Assembly: GCA_035079385.1 (NCBI GenBank)
Contig: JAVHKY010000052.1
Location: 372,001 to 436,000 of the forward strand
Reading direction: 5' to 3'
DNA: 64,000 bases
From: Aspidiotus rigidus
Taxonomy: Eukaryota; Arthropoda; Insecta; Hemiptera; Diaspididae
The notes beneath the pieces were generated by a model, which did not search any database, was not told the DNA's origin, and saw nothing but the letters and a program-made list of their open reading frames with translations. A program made the translations under genes and the position numbers. Each line of letters opens with the position of its first letter. Positions within the stretch are counted from its first letter, which is position 1. Shown in pieces: positions 34,176 to 45,651 of the stretch.

Positions 34176-34890
34176 AATATAATATAATATATATTATATA
34201 CATATATTTCTTTTGTACCTTCCTTTACATTGTAAATCCGGAGGGTAATTTCAAATAATTATAAGATTATTTTTTTTTGGAGGTCAGAAATGATAGTCAT
34301 TGATCTCATTACAACTGAATTTCTTTTTCAACTTCTCTTTTTTTCTAACGCTAACATCAAGTCCGCAGCAGGGTGTTGCAGACAAGCCAAAAGCCAAAAG
34401 ATGAAAGCCATATTCAGTCATTTTCTTGGGGTATTCGCCTTCAACTTTTCCAAAGCCGCATACTTTCGGCTGTCAGCCAAAAGATGAATTGGGCCGTATG
34501 TTTTTGGCTTCTTTCAGCTGACCATGATTTTCACAATAATTTCAATTTATGGTTCTATTTGACATATTACTGTAAGCCCAATTGTGATTATTGGAGTTTT
34601 TGAATGAATCAATCAACTGATAATTTTTATATTTTTCTCGCATATCAAATCAATGAATCAATACAAGAGGAAGAAATCAGTTTTTCTCTTCTCCAGTTTT
34701 CCCGTTTGGCGTTCCTAGTTGGTGAGCTGGCTAGTGGCTGGTGACTCTATTCCTGATTTTTGTTTCAGGTGGTCTTCTTCCCCTTTGATTGGTCTTCGGA
34801 ATTTTTTGATTCTGATTTGATAATCAAATTTAATGAAATTCTGATGGTGATTTTCTACTGCTGAAAACCTTTCAAAGCTCACCAGACGTA

Positions 34891-34902
34891 ACGATCAGCC
34901 GA
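34891..34902. repeat. LINE target duplication, 3' side copy
   Basis: ACGATCAGCCGA, repeated exactly at 39145-39156 on the other side of the LINE. Confidence 0.85.
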
Positions 34903-35052
34903 TAATAATAATAATAACCTTTATTGAGGTCTCGTAACATAAATATGTACAATAGGTATCAGTTAAAAAAACTTAATTAAAGACACTCGGCCCGTAACGA
35001 GCAAAGGTTTCCTGCAATCTTTCCCACTCTATTCTGTTTTGAGCAATTTGCT

Positions 35053-38034
35053 CTAATTCTTGTTTTTTAAGAATGCTGTTATGTCGTCTCTCCACCTTGC
35101 TGGCTGTCTTCCCCTTTTTCTTTGGTGGTTTATGGGTTCCCAAACTGTAGTTTTGTAGGTCCATCTATCGTTGTTCATTCGTGCTGTATGACCCGCCCAC
35201 TTCCATTTTTGTCTTCTGATAAATTCTACTATGTTTACGTTATTATTTAGTTCTTTTTTTATTTTTGATATTTTGATTCGATCGCTTTTTCTTAGATTCA
35301 GCATGGACCTTTCCATATTGTTTTGTGTTATTCTTATTTTTTCTAAATTTCTCTTGGTTAGTGTCCATGTTTGACAGCCATACGTCAGTGTAGGGACGAC
35401 ACACATGTTAAACACCAGGCTTTTGTGGTAATTATTAAAGGGACCTTTGAATATGTGTTTTAGAGACCAGTATTTTGACCATGCTTTCGTTATTCTTATA
35501 TTAACTTCCTTTTCCATTTTATTTTCGAACGATATTTGTTGACCAAGGTATGTCGCTTCTCTTATTATTTCGAAATTTGCAACAGTTATTTTACTATTCG
35601 GAGATATTTCGTTACTATCCAGTATTTTTGTTTTCGTCTTACTTATCTCCAGTTTAGAGGGTTTGCACTGTTCGTTTAGCTCCTCAATCATTTCCGTCAG
35701 TTCATGTTTCGTATTTGCTAGGAGTGCTATGTCATCCGCGAATCTTAGGTTTGTTAATCGCTCCCCATTTATGATCAACCCTTTTTCTTCCCATTCTAAT
35801 TTTCTGAAGATTTCCTCTAGTGCACTATTAAATAGGATTGATGATAGGGGATCCCCCTGTTTGACCCCTCTTTTTATTTCGAAATATTGTCCTTCGACGT
35901 CTGTCATTATCCTTGCTTTCAGCCCTGTGTACATTTCCTTAATTATGTTTACGAAGCACCCTGGGACTCCCTGGTTAATTAGTGTTTTGATCATGAATTC
36001 GTGGTTTATGGAGTCGAAGGCTTTTGTGAAATCTACCATTGCTATAAGTAAGTTCTTTTGATACTCAGTGCACTTTTCTACGATTTGATTTATACTCTGC
36101 AAGTGGTCTATGGTTGAAAAGGATTTTCTAAATCCAGCTTGTTCAGCTGGTTGTTGTATATTTAAAAGAGCTTGTAAGCGTCTTTCTATTATTCGCGAGA
36201 AGATTTTTGAAATAGTTGTACCAAGCGTTATGGGACGGTAATTTTCGATTTTGTGCCTGCTTCCCTTCTTGTACAGTATGATTATATCTGCGAGTTTCCA
36301 TTCGTTCGGTATCTTACCTGTTTCTAGTATTTTATTGAATAGTTCAGTTAGGACTCGGACAAGTCTTTTTCCTCCCAATTTGATAAGTTCATTAGTGATT
36401 TTATCGTGTCCTGGACTTTTATTATTTTTTAATTCTTTTATTGTCTTTTCTACTTCCTGGGGTAAGAAGTGTGGTTCTATTTTTCTAGTTTCTGTTTTTC
36501 TAGCTTCTGGGTTTGCTTCAAGGTTTATTTCGGAGGCACTATCGTTGTACAAAGTTCTGTAGTAGTTAGAGATATACTTATTTATTTCGTTTCTATCGCT
36601 AATTTTATTCCCGTCGCTATCTTCGAAGTAGGTTGTCCATTGTGAGCCTAAACTAAGCCGCTTTTTCATTCTTTTTATATTTTTATTATTTTCTAAAGTT
36701 TCTCTCACGATTTGTTCCCTGTTTGTTTGCTCTCCAATTCTTATCTTGTTTCTTATTAGTCTCGATACAATGTTTAATTCTATTTTTTCAGATCTTGTTT
36801 TATCTTTTTTCTTCATCAAGTCAGCTCTTTTTTTGTGTAGTAATTTTATTTCATTGTCACTCTTTTTTTTTTCTTCTGAAATTTGCTCTTCTTTTGACTC
36901 CTCTGCGGATTTCTCTACAGCATTCTTTATAGCTTCTACTATTTCTTCATACATTCTGTCTATATTGCTATTCGCCTTCTCTTTATTACAATCCTTCAAA
37001 ATTTCGCCCAGGTTATTCTCGTAGTTATAGGGGCTAACTACAGTTCTATAATTCGTTTTTGTTTTTGTTTGTGTTGGTGTTTTGGGGGTGTAGCAGAATT
37101 TATTGATTTTTAGCTTTAATATCAAGAGCCTGTGGTCTGTGAAGAACTTGAATTTATCCATACCTTGAAAATCGTAGTTTGTTATTAGTTTGTTTTTAGA
37201 GTGAACTATGGCGTAATCTATTAATGATTTGAATTCTTGGTTAGGCGCTGTCCACGACCATCGTTTTCCTTCTCTCTTCTTGAAGTAACTATTGACAATT
37301 TTTAACTCAAACTCTTGACAAAATCTTATGAGCTTCCACCCCCTTTTGTTTCTCGTACCATAACCGTATTGTCCCATTGTTTTTTTCTCCCCTCTTTCTT
37401 TTTTCCCGACTTGACTATTCCAATCCCCTATGAGTAATACGTTATCGTTTTTCGTTCTTAATTCGAGTAATAATTCTTCAACTGCTTTATAGAAGGCTTC
37501 TACGTCCTCGTCTGGTGCCTTTGAAGTTGGCGCGTATACTTGAACACATATTATCATTCTTTTGTTTATTTCTATTTTTAATAGCGCTATTCTGTCCGAT
37601 ACTCCCCTAATTTCTTTGATTTTGTTCCTAAATTCTGCCTTCACCAAGAAGCCTACCCCTCTTTGACCGACATTATTCCCGATGTGGTACAGTAAGTTCC
37701 CACTCTTTAGTATTGTAATTTTCTCCCCTGGTCTTTTGGTCTCTGAAAGCCCTAAGATTTTCATACCTGATTCGTTGAAAGCTTTTTCCAGTTCAATTAA
37801 GTTTTCGGTTTTACATAAAGGTCTTACATTTAAGGTCCCTATTTGCATTGTTATTGCCTTGCTTCTATTTTTACGATTTGAGGTATTAAAGGATGTAATA
37901 TTTGTAGGTACTAAATCTAATGTTTTATGATTATTAACACCTATGCTATGATTTAGAGTGTTAGTTGGAAAGATTGCAGGTTTACCGGTATACTCACCCT
38001 CGTTACCTGAGCTTTCTGGGTGAGGTGAGCTCAT
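35053..38034 (-). CDS. LINE ORF2: endonuclease and reverse transcriptase, 993 aa
   Basis: Residues about 63-300 form an AP-type endonuclease: TLNVRPL, LGLSETKR, YAPTS, IGDWNSQVG (about 202) and TDHRLL (about 298). Residues about 540-820 form the reverse transcriptase: NYRPITLG, motif A DFTKAFDSINHEF (about 666), GVKQGDPLSSILFN (about 720) and the catalytic RFADDIALLA (about 765). A basic C-terminal tail carries W-GH-R and RGRQPARWRDD. No RNase H domain was seen. The frame is complete with no stops. The product nicks target DNA and copies the element RNA by target-primed reverse transcription. Frames on the opposite strand in this interval are shadows. Confidence 0.95.
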   Translation of the reverse strand: MSSPHPESSGNEGEYTGKPAIFPTNTLNHSIGVNNHKTLDLVPTNITSFNTSNRKNRSKAITMQIGTLNVRPLCKTENLIELEKAFNESGMKILGLSETKRPGEKITILKSGNLLYHIGNNVGQRGVGFLVKAEFRNKIKEIRGVSDRIALLKIEINKRMIICVQVYAPTSKAPDEDVEAFYKAVEELLLELRTKNDNVLLIGDWNSQVGKKERGEKKTMGQYGYGTRNKRGWKLIRFCQEFELKIVNSYFKKREGKRWSWTAPNQEFKSLIDYAIVHSKNKLITNYDFQGMDKFKFFTDHRLLILKLKINKFCYTPKTPTQTKTKTNYRTVVSPYNYENNLGEILKDCNKEKANSNIDRMYEEIVEAIKNAVEKSAEESKEEQISEEKKKSDNEIKLLHKKRADLMKKKDKTRSEKIELNIVSRLIRNKIRIGEQTNREQIVRETLENNKNIKRMKKRLSLGSQWTTYFEDSDGNKISDRNEINKYISNYYRTLYNDSASEINLEANPEARKTETRKIEPHFLPQEVEKTIKELKNNKSPGHDKITNELIKLGGKRLVRVLTELFNKILETGKIPNEWKLADIIILYKKGSRHKIENYRPITLGTTISKIFSRIIERRLQALLNIQQPAEQAGFRKSFSTIDHLQSINQIVEKCTEYQKNLLIAMVDFTKAFDSINHEFMIKTLINQGVPGCFVNIIKEMYTGLKARIMTDVEGQYFEIKRGVKQGDPLSSILFNSALEEIFRKLEWEEKGLIINGERLTNLRFADDIALLANTKHELTEMIEELNEQCKPSKLEISKTKTKILDSNEISPNSKITVANFEIIREATYLGQQISFENKMEKEVNIRITKAWSKYWSLKHIFKGPFNNYHKSLVFNMCVVPTLTYGCQTWTLTKRNLEKIRITQNNMERSMLNLRKSDRIKISKIKKELNNNVNIVEFIRRQKWKWAGHTARMNNDRWTYKTTVWEPINHQRKRGRQPARWRDDITAFLKNKN

Positions 38035-38055
38035 TACGTGCCAAGGTGTTGTCTT

Positions 38056-38964
38056 CTACCCAGTTCTGGTATTTGAGTGGTTTTTCTGATGACCGCGGTT
38101 GGTGGTTCTTGAATTTGATCGAGTGTTGATTTTAAGGCTGCCGTCCTGATGATTCTTTTTCGTGTTTGAGACTTTGGATGACACGAAATCCGAAATAGGT
38201 CTCTGTTTTGTGTGAGTAATTCTGGAATTTTCACCGTTCGTAGGGTTTGCGTTGTGGTTTTCCAAGAGTGCGTCGCTTTCGCTTTCGGCGATCGAACTTG
38301 CCTCGTCTTCGTGCTCGGTCGCATCGCTCGATGTGAAGTTAAGCTGGCCTATCGATATGATTTTCTCGGCTCGGCTTGATTCGTCTCGACGAATATATAC
38401 GCTGCCGTTTTTGAACCATGCGAATTGTATTTCTTCTCTTGAGAGGGCTTCACGCAGAATTTCCTCATTTTCTCTTGTTAGGTGTTCGTTAATGTATACG
38501 GTTGGAAATTTCGATGTTGCCCTGTTTTTCTTGTTTCTTTTCGACCAATTTATTAATTCTTCCTTCAGTTCGAGGTTATTTAGGCACATTACTATTGCAG
38601 GAATCTTCCCTTCTTTTGCTGGCAGTCTGTGAGCAGCGTTTATGTCACAGTCATTTATTTTTATGTGTATTTCGGAGCCGAACGATTTGATTATTTCTTT
38701 GAGATTCTCATTTTCATTTTTCTTCATACCGCTTATTATGACATTACGTTTGCGTGAGTACTGTTCTATGTTGCGAACACGCTGCTCCTGATTCCAACAG
38801 GTTTTCTTTAAGGCTTGAATTTCGTTTTTCAGCTTCGCGTTTTCTTCTTCGAGTTTGTCGACTTTTTCGATGGTATTAGTTAATTTAGTCATGTTGCTTT
38901 CGATACCGTTTATCTTCTCAAACATGAGGTTGAATTTCATCATAAATTCATCTTCTTTCTCCAT
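38056..38964 (-). CDS. LINE ORF1: coiled coil plus L1-type RRM nucleic-acid-binding protein, 302 aa
   Basis: Residues about 15-60 are a coiled coil (KLTNTIEKVDKLEEENAKLK). Then comes a segment typical of L1-type ORF1 RRM domains: NIEQYSRKRNVIISGM, INAAHRLP and VYINEHLT (about 65-175). The C-terminal third is hydrophilic and Ser/Asn-rich. The protein would trimerise on, and package, the element RNA. The stop is 21 nt before the ORF2 start, so ORF2 is presumably reached by reinitiation. Confidence 0.9.
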   Translation of the reverse strand: MEKEDEFMMKFNLMFEKINGIESNMTKLTNTIEKVDKLEEENAKLKNEIQALKKTCWNQEQRVRNIEQYSRKRNVIISGMKKNENENLKEIIKSFGSEIHIKINDCDINAAHRLPAKEGKIPAIVMCLNNLELKEELINWSKRNKKNRATSKFPTVYINEHLTRENEEILREALSREEIQFAWFKNGSVYIRRDESSRAEKIISIGQLNFTSSDATEHEDEASSIAESESDALLENHNANPTNGENSRITHTKQRPISDFVSSKVSNTKKNHQDGSLKINTRSNSRTTNRGHQKNHSNTRTG

Positions 38965-39144
38965 TGTATGCCGGGCTCTTGCAGGTTGTATCTAGTTGAA
39001 TATTGGTTCACTGGTCCTTCAATGATGCACACGTTTACCTGCGTAGACCAACTGATATGTTTGTAGCTTATCGCAAATTTAAACTACCGGTAGATAAAAC
39101 TCAGTAAAACACGTCTATACTACGCGCAGTACGTAACAAAACTC

Positions 39145-39156
39145 ACGATCAGCCGA
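39145..39156. repeat. LINE target duplication, 5' side copy
   Basis: ACGATCAGCCGA, identical to 34891-34902. Confidence 0.85.
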
Positions 39157-39260
39157 AAGCCAGCTTTATTGTTTCGGGCTTCGGCTGATGGAACGCCGAA
39201 AGCCTAAACTATATTTTTCAAGGTCATCAGCTTCAGCCGACCACGCGTATTGCTTGGCTG

Positions 39261-39708
39261 CACGGTACATTATAGGGGTATTGACACAGCATGAAAATCT
39301 TGTCTCCGGATTTGTTCTGGTAAATTCCGCTACGTTTGTAGCGATCTAAATCAAGTTCCGTCGCACCCCACCAGGGCAGTTACATTGCCAGAGGTACCCT
39401 AGTATGGGCAATTTTTTTGAGGATTATTAAAAATTGAGGAATTCACTTAGATGAATAATTCTTTTCGAAATACATAGTTTGTAATAAATTGTTTATTTAA
39501 ACCAAGTCTCAGCTCTCTACAATGATTCATTCTTTTTCTATGATTTTTTGAAAATCGCCAACTTGCCTTAAGACTCTGTGTACAACCGATCAACTAGAAA
39601 ATAGCAGTAAGGCCATCTTATGGAAAAATGCGGAACAGGAACATTTGCGGCGACAACGTTTTCTATGCAGTCAATAGCCGAGAGTCAATACCTCTATAAT
39701 GTACCGTG
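39261..39708. mobile_element. hAT-type MITE, family M1, copy 3
   Basis: The ends start CACGGTACATTATAGGGGTA and close with the inverse. Flanks are CTTGGCTG (39253-39260) and TTTGGCTG (39709-39716), seven of eight identical. 448 bp, non-coding. Confidence 0.8.
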
Positions 39709-40016
39709 TTTGGCTGTAACACCCTGGTCCGCAGTCCTGAAGTTGTATATATGTCATGGTTAAAGTGAGTATTTGGTTAAAGCACGTAAACACGGCAATT
39801 GCAACGCTGAAGCACGCGTACATACGCGTAAGCGTTGCTGGCCGTATATGTTTCCTTTAAAATGACGACTTTTCTCTTTTTTACCCTGGTTCGAGCCCCG
39901 CTCAAGATCCTCACTTTTTTGGGGAGGATGAATTTTTTTTTTATTCAGAATTATGTAGAAAATTAATACAATTTTTTTGATAAAAATTTTTAATTTTTAT
40001 CTTTAAATTACGATTT

Positions 40017-40475
40017 TGGAAGAACCTATAAATAGATCGATAGAATCAACATTAATTTGAGTTATTGATAGATTCAAAATTTGAATTAGACTAAGGAAGA
40101 AACCATTATAAATTGATGGAATCAATATGTTTCAATTAGACTGTTTCAATTAGACTGAGAAAGAAACCATGAAAAATTGATAGATTCAAAATTTGAATTA
40201 GACTAAGGAAGAAACCATAAAAAATTGATGAAATCAACATTTGAATTAGACTGAGGGAGAAACCATAAATAGATCGATAGAATCAACATTAATTTGAGTT
40301 AGACCGAGGGAGAAACCATAAAAAAATTGATGGAATAAATATGTTTCATTTAGACTGAGAAAGAAACCATGAAAAATTAATAGAGTCAAAATTTGAATTA
40401 GACTAAGGAAGAAACCATTATAAATTGGTGGAATCAACATTTAAATTAGACTCAAGGAGAAACCATAAATACATA
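40017..40475. repeat. Minisatellite of about 45-55 bp units
   Basis: About nine imperfect units built on GAAACCATAAAAAATTGATR followed by a TCAACATTTGAATTAGACT-type half. The frame at 40246-40440 is produced by the repeat. Confidence 0.8.
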
Positions 40476-41232
40476 AAAAAAATTAAATTACAGTAGGTAC
40501 TAAGTACAAGAAGAGAAATATGAAAAGACATACGAAGACAACACACACACAAAGACAAAGTACACACGTAAACACCCATACGAGTTGTCACGTACAAAAT
40601 ACATCGTATTAGCAAGCAACGCCTCGTGGCCGAGCGGTGTACGGCGCTACTCGAACGTTGCCTGCATGCGCACACTCTCGCCGTAAAACGCTACCACGCC
40701 GGACGCGACCGAAAACACGCGCAGCAATGACGAAAAACCCAGATTAACCATAACATATACAATCTTCCGCTATGTTTGGAGCGAACACTCTGACTGCTTC
40801 TGTGTTCCTTCCCCACCTACGCCGAGACGTTCCATTAGTACCATATAGTATGTTCACAAAGTACCTCGAGAACAGAACCTAAGGGTAATTTTAATCTGCC
40901 GTTCCCTTCTCGAGGTACATACTTTGTACTACTTTTTATCCTCTCTTAACGTGAACGGACTATAGATTTGATGAAATTTCCAAAAATTAGTAAAAATACA
41001 AGAATATACTTGGAGCGCTTGTATTGTGTTATGACAAATTATAGAAATTGAAGCAATAATTTGTGATTTGAATCTTTATCCAAGCTGGATTTGCGGTTCA
41101 AATCAAAAATCAATTGAACGCGTCTCTGGAAGAAAGGCCCAACTTGAAAAAACATATTTTGAGAAGAACGCGTTTAAAAATTAAAAACGCTACACCCAGA
41201 AAACCATGGCTCCAAGGGGATTGATTAATCAC

Positions 41233-41485
41233 AATGACCTCTCGCGGTAAAAGGGTCACTAGCAGAAATTCAAGATTTTTTGTGTTCAATCTTGGCATTA
41301 TACGCAACGCGTTATCCGACAGTGTTAGAAATACCTACTACTAAAGATGGAATCAGTTGTGAAAACATCACTCTAGAGAGAGAATATTTAGATAATGTTG
41401 CTGCACTGAAGGGTAACGTGGTGCTAGCTTGAACACAAAAAATTTTGAATTGCTGCTAGTGAGCTTTTTACCACGAGAGGTCAAT
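41233..41485. repeat. Inverted-repeat element with 65-bp arms
   Basis: AATGACCTCTCGCGGTAAAA and the next 45 bases (41233-41297) reappear inverted at 41420-41485 with a few differences. The loop is about 120 bp. Probably a MITE. Confidence 0.6.
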
Positions 41486-41663
41486 GAATGAAATCAAAGA
41501 GTGTACGTTCTAAATTCGAGATTAAAACAAAACATGCACCGTGTATCAAATTATTGACAATATATATGGGCCTGAAAAGTGCCAAAGTTCAGCCATTTTC
41601 AAATGGCTTTTTTCAGGGTTATTTTTGCTTGAAAATCTCTCTCCGAAGTGACAAAAACTCTTA

Positions 41664-42108
<445 letters not shown>

Positions 42109-42540
42109 CGCTTGTGTGTCGCATGTGCAGCACCGCCCGTCATCCATAATGGAGTAGGTGCGGGTTGCGTATGCATTTAATATTGTTTCCTCCAACACCG
42201 GAATCGACCCTTTCGGGTATAACTTCAGTGAAGGAGGAATCTCCTACGCGAACCCCCTCTTCTACTCGGCAACTGCCAAGTTGCTTTGGCAACCGCCAAG
42301 CTGCGATGCCCCCCTGGCACGCACAAAAAAGAAAACAGCACTAGAGAAGACATTCACATCACAAAAAACGACACTATCACATCACATCAGGCGTAATAAG
42401 TCGCTGTTGCGTGAATCTCACTGTATGGTGCTCGTTAGACATATTCGTATGAACAGTGAACGTACCGTAGTAAGTTCACCGGAATAGAGGACGCGGAGCA
42501 ACCATATAAACGCGAGATTCTTTCAACAACTATAAAGGCC

Positions 42541-45500
42541 CTAACAATCTGGATGGTATCCTTCTTCCTCTTCTTCCTGCAGATCTGGATGTTGATGGTA
42601 CACAGGTGTTGAGTAGGCCATAGCGTGGTTCTGCATTTGCCTATTCCATTCCTGGTCCATCTTCCTCTTCATGATGGTGGCCGCAAATGCAGACACCTGG
42701 TTCCATGCTTCTTCGGAACCTAGCATGGTGGGTACCAGGCTACTCGGGTCGAGCGCTTCATCTACCCCGATCTCTTGGAGAGACCGACTAAGCTCGTCCC
42801 GCTCACGCCTCCACGCCTCACACTCAAATAAGGTGTGTTGTGGTCCATCATCCCGCCCTTGGTTACAGTGCGAACACGTTGCCTGCTCAACTTTCCTTAA
42901 CTTCTCGTGAAGGTACTTGTTGAAGCAGCCATGGCCGCTTAACACCTGCGTCAGGTGAAAGTTCAGCTGACCATGGTGTCGGTTCATCCACTCATCAAGG
43001 TCGGGTATTAGCACACGGGTTGTCCATGTACCCAGCTCACTCTGGGCAATTCTTTCTTTCCACTTTACAAGCAAGGAGCGCCTGGCCTCCTGCTTGACCC
43101 GTAAAGCTTCTCGGTTGGTCGTCGTTCTCTTCTTTGCTTCGAACACCACCGCTCTCTCCTCAGCAAGGAGCTCGATTGGTGGTGAACGTGCTAATACACA
43201 AAGAGCCTCCGTCGAGACAGTGCGGTAGGCACTAACACACCTCAGCGCAGCTCTTCGTTGGATCTTTACCATCTCTCTTCTTCGGTATGGTATCTTCATG
43301 CAGTCGGCCCATACTGGCGCACCATATAGGAGGATCGACAAGGCGGTGCTCATCATGATCCTTCTCCTTGCTTCTCTCGGTCCTCCTAGGTTCCTCATCA
43401 GGCGGCTCAGGTAACCAACTACCCGGCCCGCCTTTTCCGCTGCCATCAGGAAATGGTGCCTGAAGCTCAGCGTTGAGTCAAACCAGATGCCCAGGTATTT
43501 CATTTGCTTCTTGGTTTCAATTTCCACACCTCGCAGGCGAAAGGTGGGTGGCTTGAACTTCCGACGGGTCGTGAATAAAATGGCCTCCGTCTTACTTGCT
43601 GCTAGTTCAAGTCCAGCCGACTCGATCCAACGCGTCACATCCTCTAGGGCCCGGTTTACCCTGCTCTCCACCGCTACAGTTGTTTCGGCAGTGCATACCA
43701 CCAGGGTGTCATCCGCATAGCAGATAAGCTTAACCCCTGGTGGCAGCTTCACCTTAAAGATTCCGTTAAATGCGACGCACCACAAAAGCGGCCCAAGGAC
43801 CGACCCCTGCGGCACCCCACAAGTAACAGGGCGCTTTACTGTACCAGCAGACGTCTCTGCTTGGATTTCACGGCAGCTAAGATAGCTGCTGATCATCCTG
43901 AGCAGGTATGCGGGCACTCCTGCGTTCACAAGAGCTTCCAATATCATCTTCCATGGGATTGAATTGAACGCATTTCTTATGTCGAGGCTGACGGCTGCGC
44001 AAAACTGGCGCATATCAATCGCTGACTTGGCTATCCTCTTCAGCCGGATCCCAGCATCTGATGTGCAGCGTCCAGTTTGAAAACCGTACTGGCTATCAGA
44101 GATTATATCTCTTTCCTTCAGATAGCTCTCCAATCGATTGGCTATCACTCTTTCTAGAAGTTTCCCAACATTGTCTAGCAGACAAAGTGGACGATAAGAG
44201 GATGGTAGACCAGGTGGTTTATCCTTCTTATCGATCAACGCTAGCCTGGCTTTCTTCCATCGCACAGGGAACAGTCCCCCAACAATTGCCGCATTGAATG
44301 TATCAACAAGCAGTGCTGGGTCAACTGAATGTATGGCGCTCCAGACTGGATTTGGAATCTCATCCGGGCCTGGAGCCTTCCAATACTTACCCCGCAGTCT
44401 ATTGACTGCTGCATCAACCTCCTCGGTGCCTAGGAGGGATATACCATCCTCTTCTACTATTGGTAGCGTTACCATTGGTGGTGGCTGCTGTGGGAACAAG
44501 CCATCAATGATTTGACCCACAACATCCGGCTCCATTCGGCTCATTGCTGAGAGGCCTTTGAGCTTCTTCAGCACTAACTTATAAGGCTTTCCAAACGGGT
44601 CGTCATCTGCCATCTCACATAGCTCTCGCCATGCAGCACTCTTGCTGTCCTTGATGGCCTTCTTCAGCCTTTTACGAGCCAGCTGGTATTCGGGTGCAAC
44701 CGCCCGCGCCCCTTCGCGGCCACTACTACGCTGGTATATCCGGCGCTGACGGTTGCACTCTTTTCTCAATTCGGCAATCTTGTTGGTCCACCAGTAAACA
44801 GCCCTCCTCTTCTTTGGTGGACCTTGCCTGGGCATGGCTACATCGCAAGCTTTGGTGACAGTCTTGATCATCCTCTCGGCTGCCACCTCCGCATTGCCTT
44901 CTTGCTCTTCTTCTTGATCCCATGTGAGAGCAAGATAGCTAGCCTTCAAACGGTCGCTATTCAGCTTCCTAACGGCCCATTTTCTTACCAGCTTTTGTGG
45001 AGCAGCGACCTCAACTTCCCGGCGGATGGAGAAGCCGATACACCGATGGTCGCTCCCAGAAAGCTCCTTGTCCAGTACCGCCCAGCCTTCTATTTTTCGG
45101 GCTAGGCACTCTGAGGCAAAGGTGATATCAATAATGGACCCGTATCCTTGATGCACTCGGGTAGGAGTGTTGCCGACATTGACTGTTTCCAGTCGATTGT
45201 AAGCAATCCACTCCCCCAAGGCATACCCACGGATGTCCGTACGGCCTGATCGCCACTCTTCTGACTTGGCATTAAAATCGCCAGCCACAATGAAATTTTC
45301 ACCTTGCCATCTGGACAAGCTTTCCTCTAATTTCTTCAAGAAGTCCTCAAACTCCAGGAAGGGGCGATTCGGGGAGAAGTAGCAACTGTAGACAACCATG
45401 TCGGCCATCTTCACAGCAACATACCCCTCCCCTCTTTCAACCTCTCCCGGAGCAATTGGACACTCTGGGCAAACACCAATGGCCGCTGAGCCAGTACGGT

Positions 45501-45651
45501 CTGTGTACCATCCTTTCTTTCTCGCAACATTGTGATACTCGCTGGCAATCACAATGTGCGTTCCCTCCTCAGCTACAAACTGCCAGAGAAGATCCTGAGC
45601 CAGTTTGCAGTGCTGAAGGTTGGCCTGCAGGAACTTGAGCGTCCCTGCCAT
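42541..45651 (-). CDS. R1-like LINE ORF2: endonuclease and reverse transcriptase, 1036 aa
   Basis: The AP endonuclease occupies residues about 5-210: QANLQHCKLAQDLL, ASEYHN, VAGDFNAKSEEW (about 122) and GSDHRCIGF. The reverse transcriptase lies at about 470-730: SYRPLCLLDNVGKLLE, SLDIRNAFNSI (about 550), GVPQGSVLGPLLW and the catalytic CYADDTLVV (about 638). A C-terminal CSHC...H...C zinc motif is at about 924. The length is normal for R1-clade ORF2. Its ATG overlaps the ORF1 stop by one base (TAATG on the minus strand at 45653-45649). No RNase H domain is visible. Confidence 0.95.
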   Translation of the reverse strand: MAGTLKFLQANLQHCKLAQDLLWQFVAEEGTHIVIASEYHNVARKKGWYTDRTGSAAIGVCPECPIAPGEVERGEGYVAVKMADMVVYSCYFSPNRPFLEFEDFLKKLEESLSRWQGENFIVAGDFNAKSEEWRSGRTDIRGYALGEWIAYNRLETVNVGNTPTRVHQGYGSIIDITFASECLARKIEGWAVLDKELSGSDHRCIGFSIRREVEVAAPQKLVRKWAVRKLNSDRLKASYLALTWDQEEEQEGNAEVAAERMIKTVTKACDVAMPRQGPPKKRRAVYWWTNKIAELRKECNRQRRIYQRSSGREGARAVAPEYQLARKRLKKAIKDSKSAAWRELCEMADDDPFGKPYKLVLKKLKGLSAMSRMEPDVVGQIIDGLFPQQPPPMVTLPIVEEDGISLLGTEEVDAAVNRLRGKYWKAPGPDEIPNPVWSAIHSVDPALLVDTFNAAIVGGLFPVRWKKARLALIDKKDKPPGLPSSYRPLCLLDNVGKLLERVIANRLESYLKERDIISDSQYGFQTGRCTSDAGIRLKRIAKSAIDMRQFCAAVSLDIRNAFNSIPWKMILEALVNAGVPAYLLRMISSYLSCREIQAETSAGTVKRPVTCGVPQGSVLGPLLWCVAFNGIFKVKLPPGVKLICYADDTLVVCTAETTVAVESRVNRALEDVTRWIESAGLELAASKTEAILFTTRRKFKPPTFRLRGVEIETKKQMKYLGIWFDSTLSFRHHFLMAAEKAGRVVGYLSRLMRNLGGPREARRRIMMSTALSILLYGAPVWADCMKIPYRRREMVKIQRRAALRCVSAYRTVSTEALCVLARSPPIELLAEERAVVFEAKKRTTTNREALRVKQEARRSLLVKWKERIAQSELGTWTTRVLIPDLDEWMNRHHGQLNFHLTQVLSGHGCFNKYLHEKLRKVEQATCSHCNQGRDDGPQHTLFECEAWRRERDELSRSLQEIGVDEALDPSSLVPTMLGSEEAWNQVSAFAATIMKRKMDQEWNRQMQNHAMAYSTPVYHQHPDLQEEEEEGYHPDC

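Larger units (their letters stand above)
33761..34902. other. Non-coding span and LINE target
   Basis: Apart from the small frame at 33921-34175 this is non-coding. 34370-34510 has AGCCAAAAGCC-type repeats. These continue after the LINE at 39145-39245, showing that the LINE inserted into an AGCC-rich element. Confidence 0.45.
34903..39144 (-). mobile_element. Full-length non-LTR retrotransposon (LINE) with L1-like ORF1
   Basis: A 4.24 kb minus-strand element bounded by a perfect 12-bp duplication. In element orientation: a 5' leader of about 180 bp, ORF1 (38964-38056), 21 nt, ORF2 (38034-35053), and a 3' leader of about 150 bp with AATAAA just before a short (TTA)n tail (34903-34917). Both frames are intact, so the copy is young and may still be mobile. 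The ORF2 C-terminus (GHTARM...RW...RGRQPARWRDD) resembles RTE-group enzymes, while ORF1 is L1-like, so the clade is left open. Confidence 0.9.

Noticed and set aside
35663..38690. Plus-strand hydrophobic frames that look like membrane proteins
   Set aside because: They are antisense to the intact LINE ORF1 and ORF2.
40617..40690. Possible tRNA gene: GTGGCCGAGCGG resembles an A box
   Set aside because: No B box or cloverleaf follows; the nearest B-box-like word (GGTTCGAGCCCC at about 39888) lies upstream in the wrong order. At best a tRNA-like fragment.
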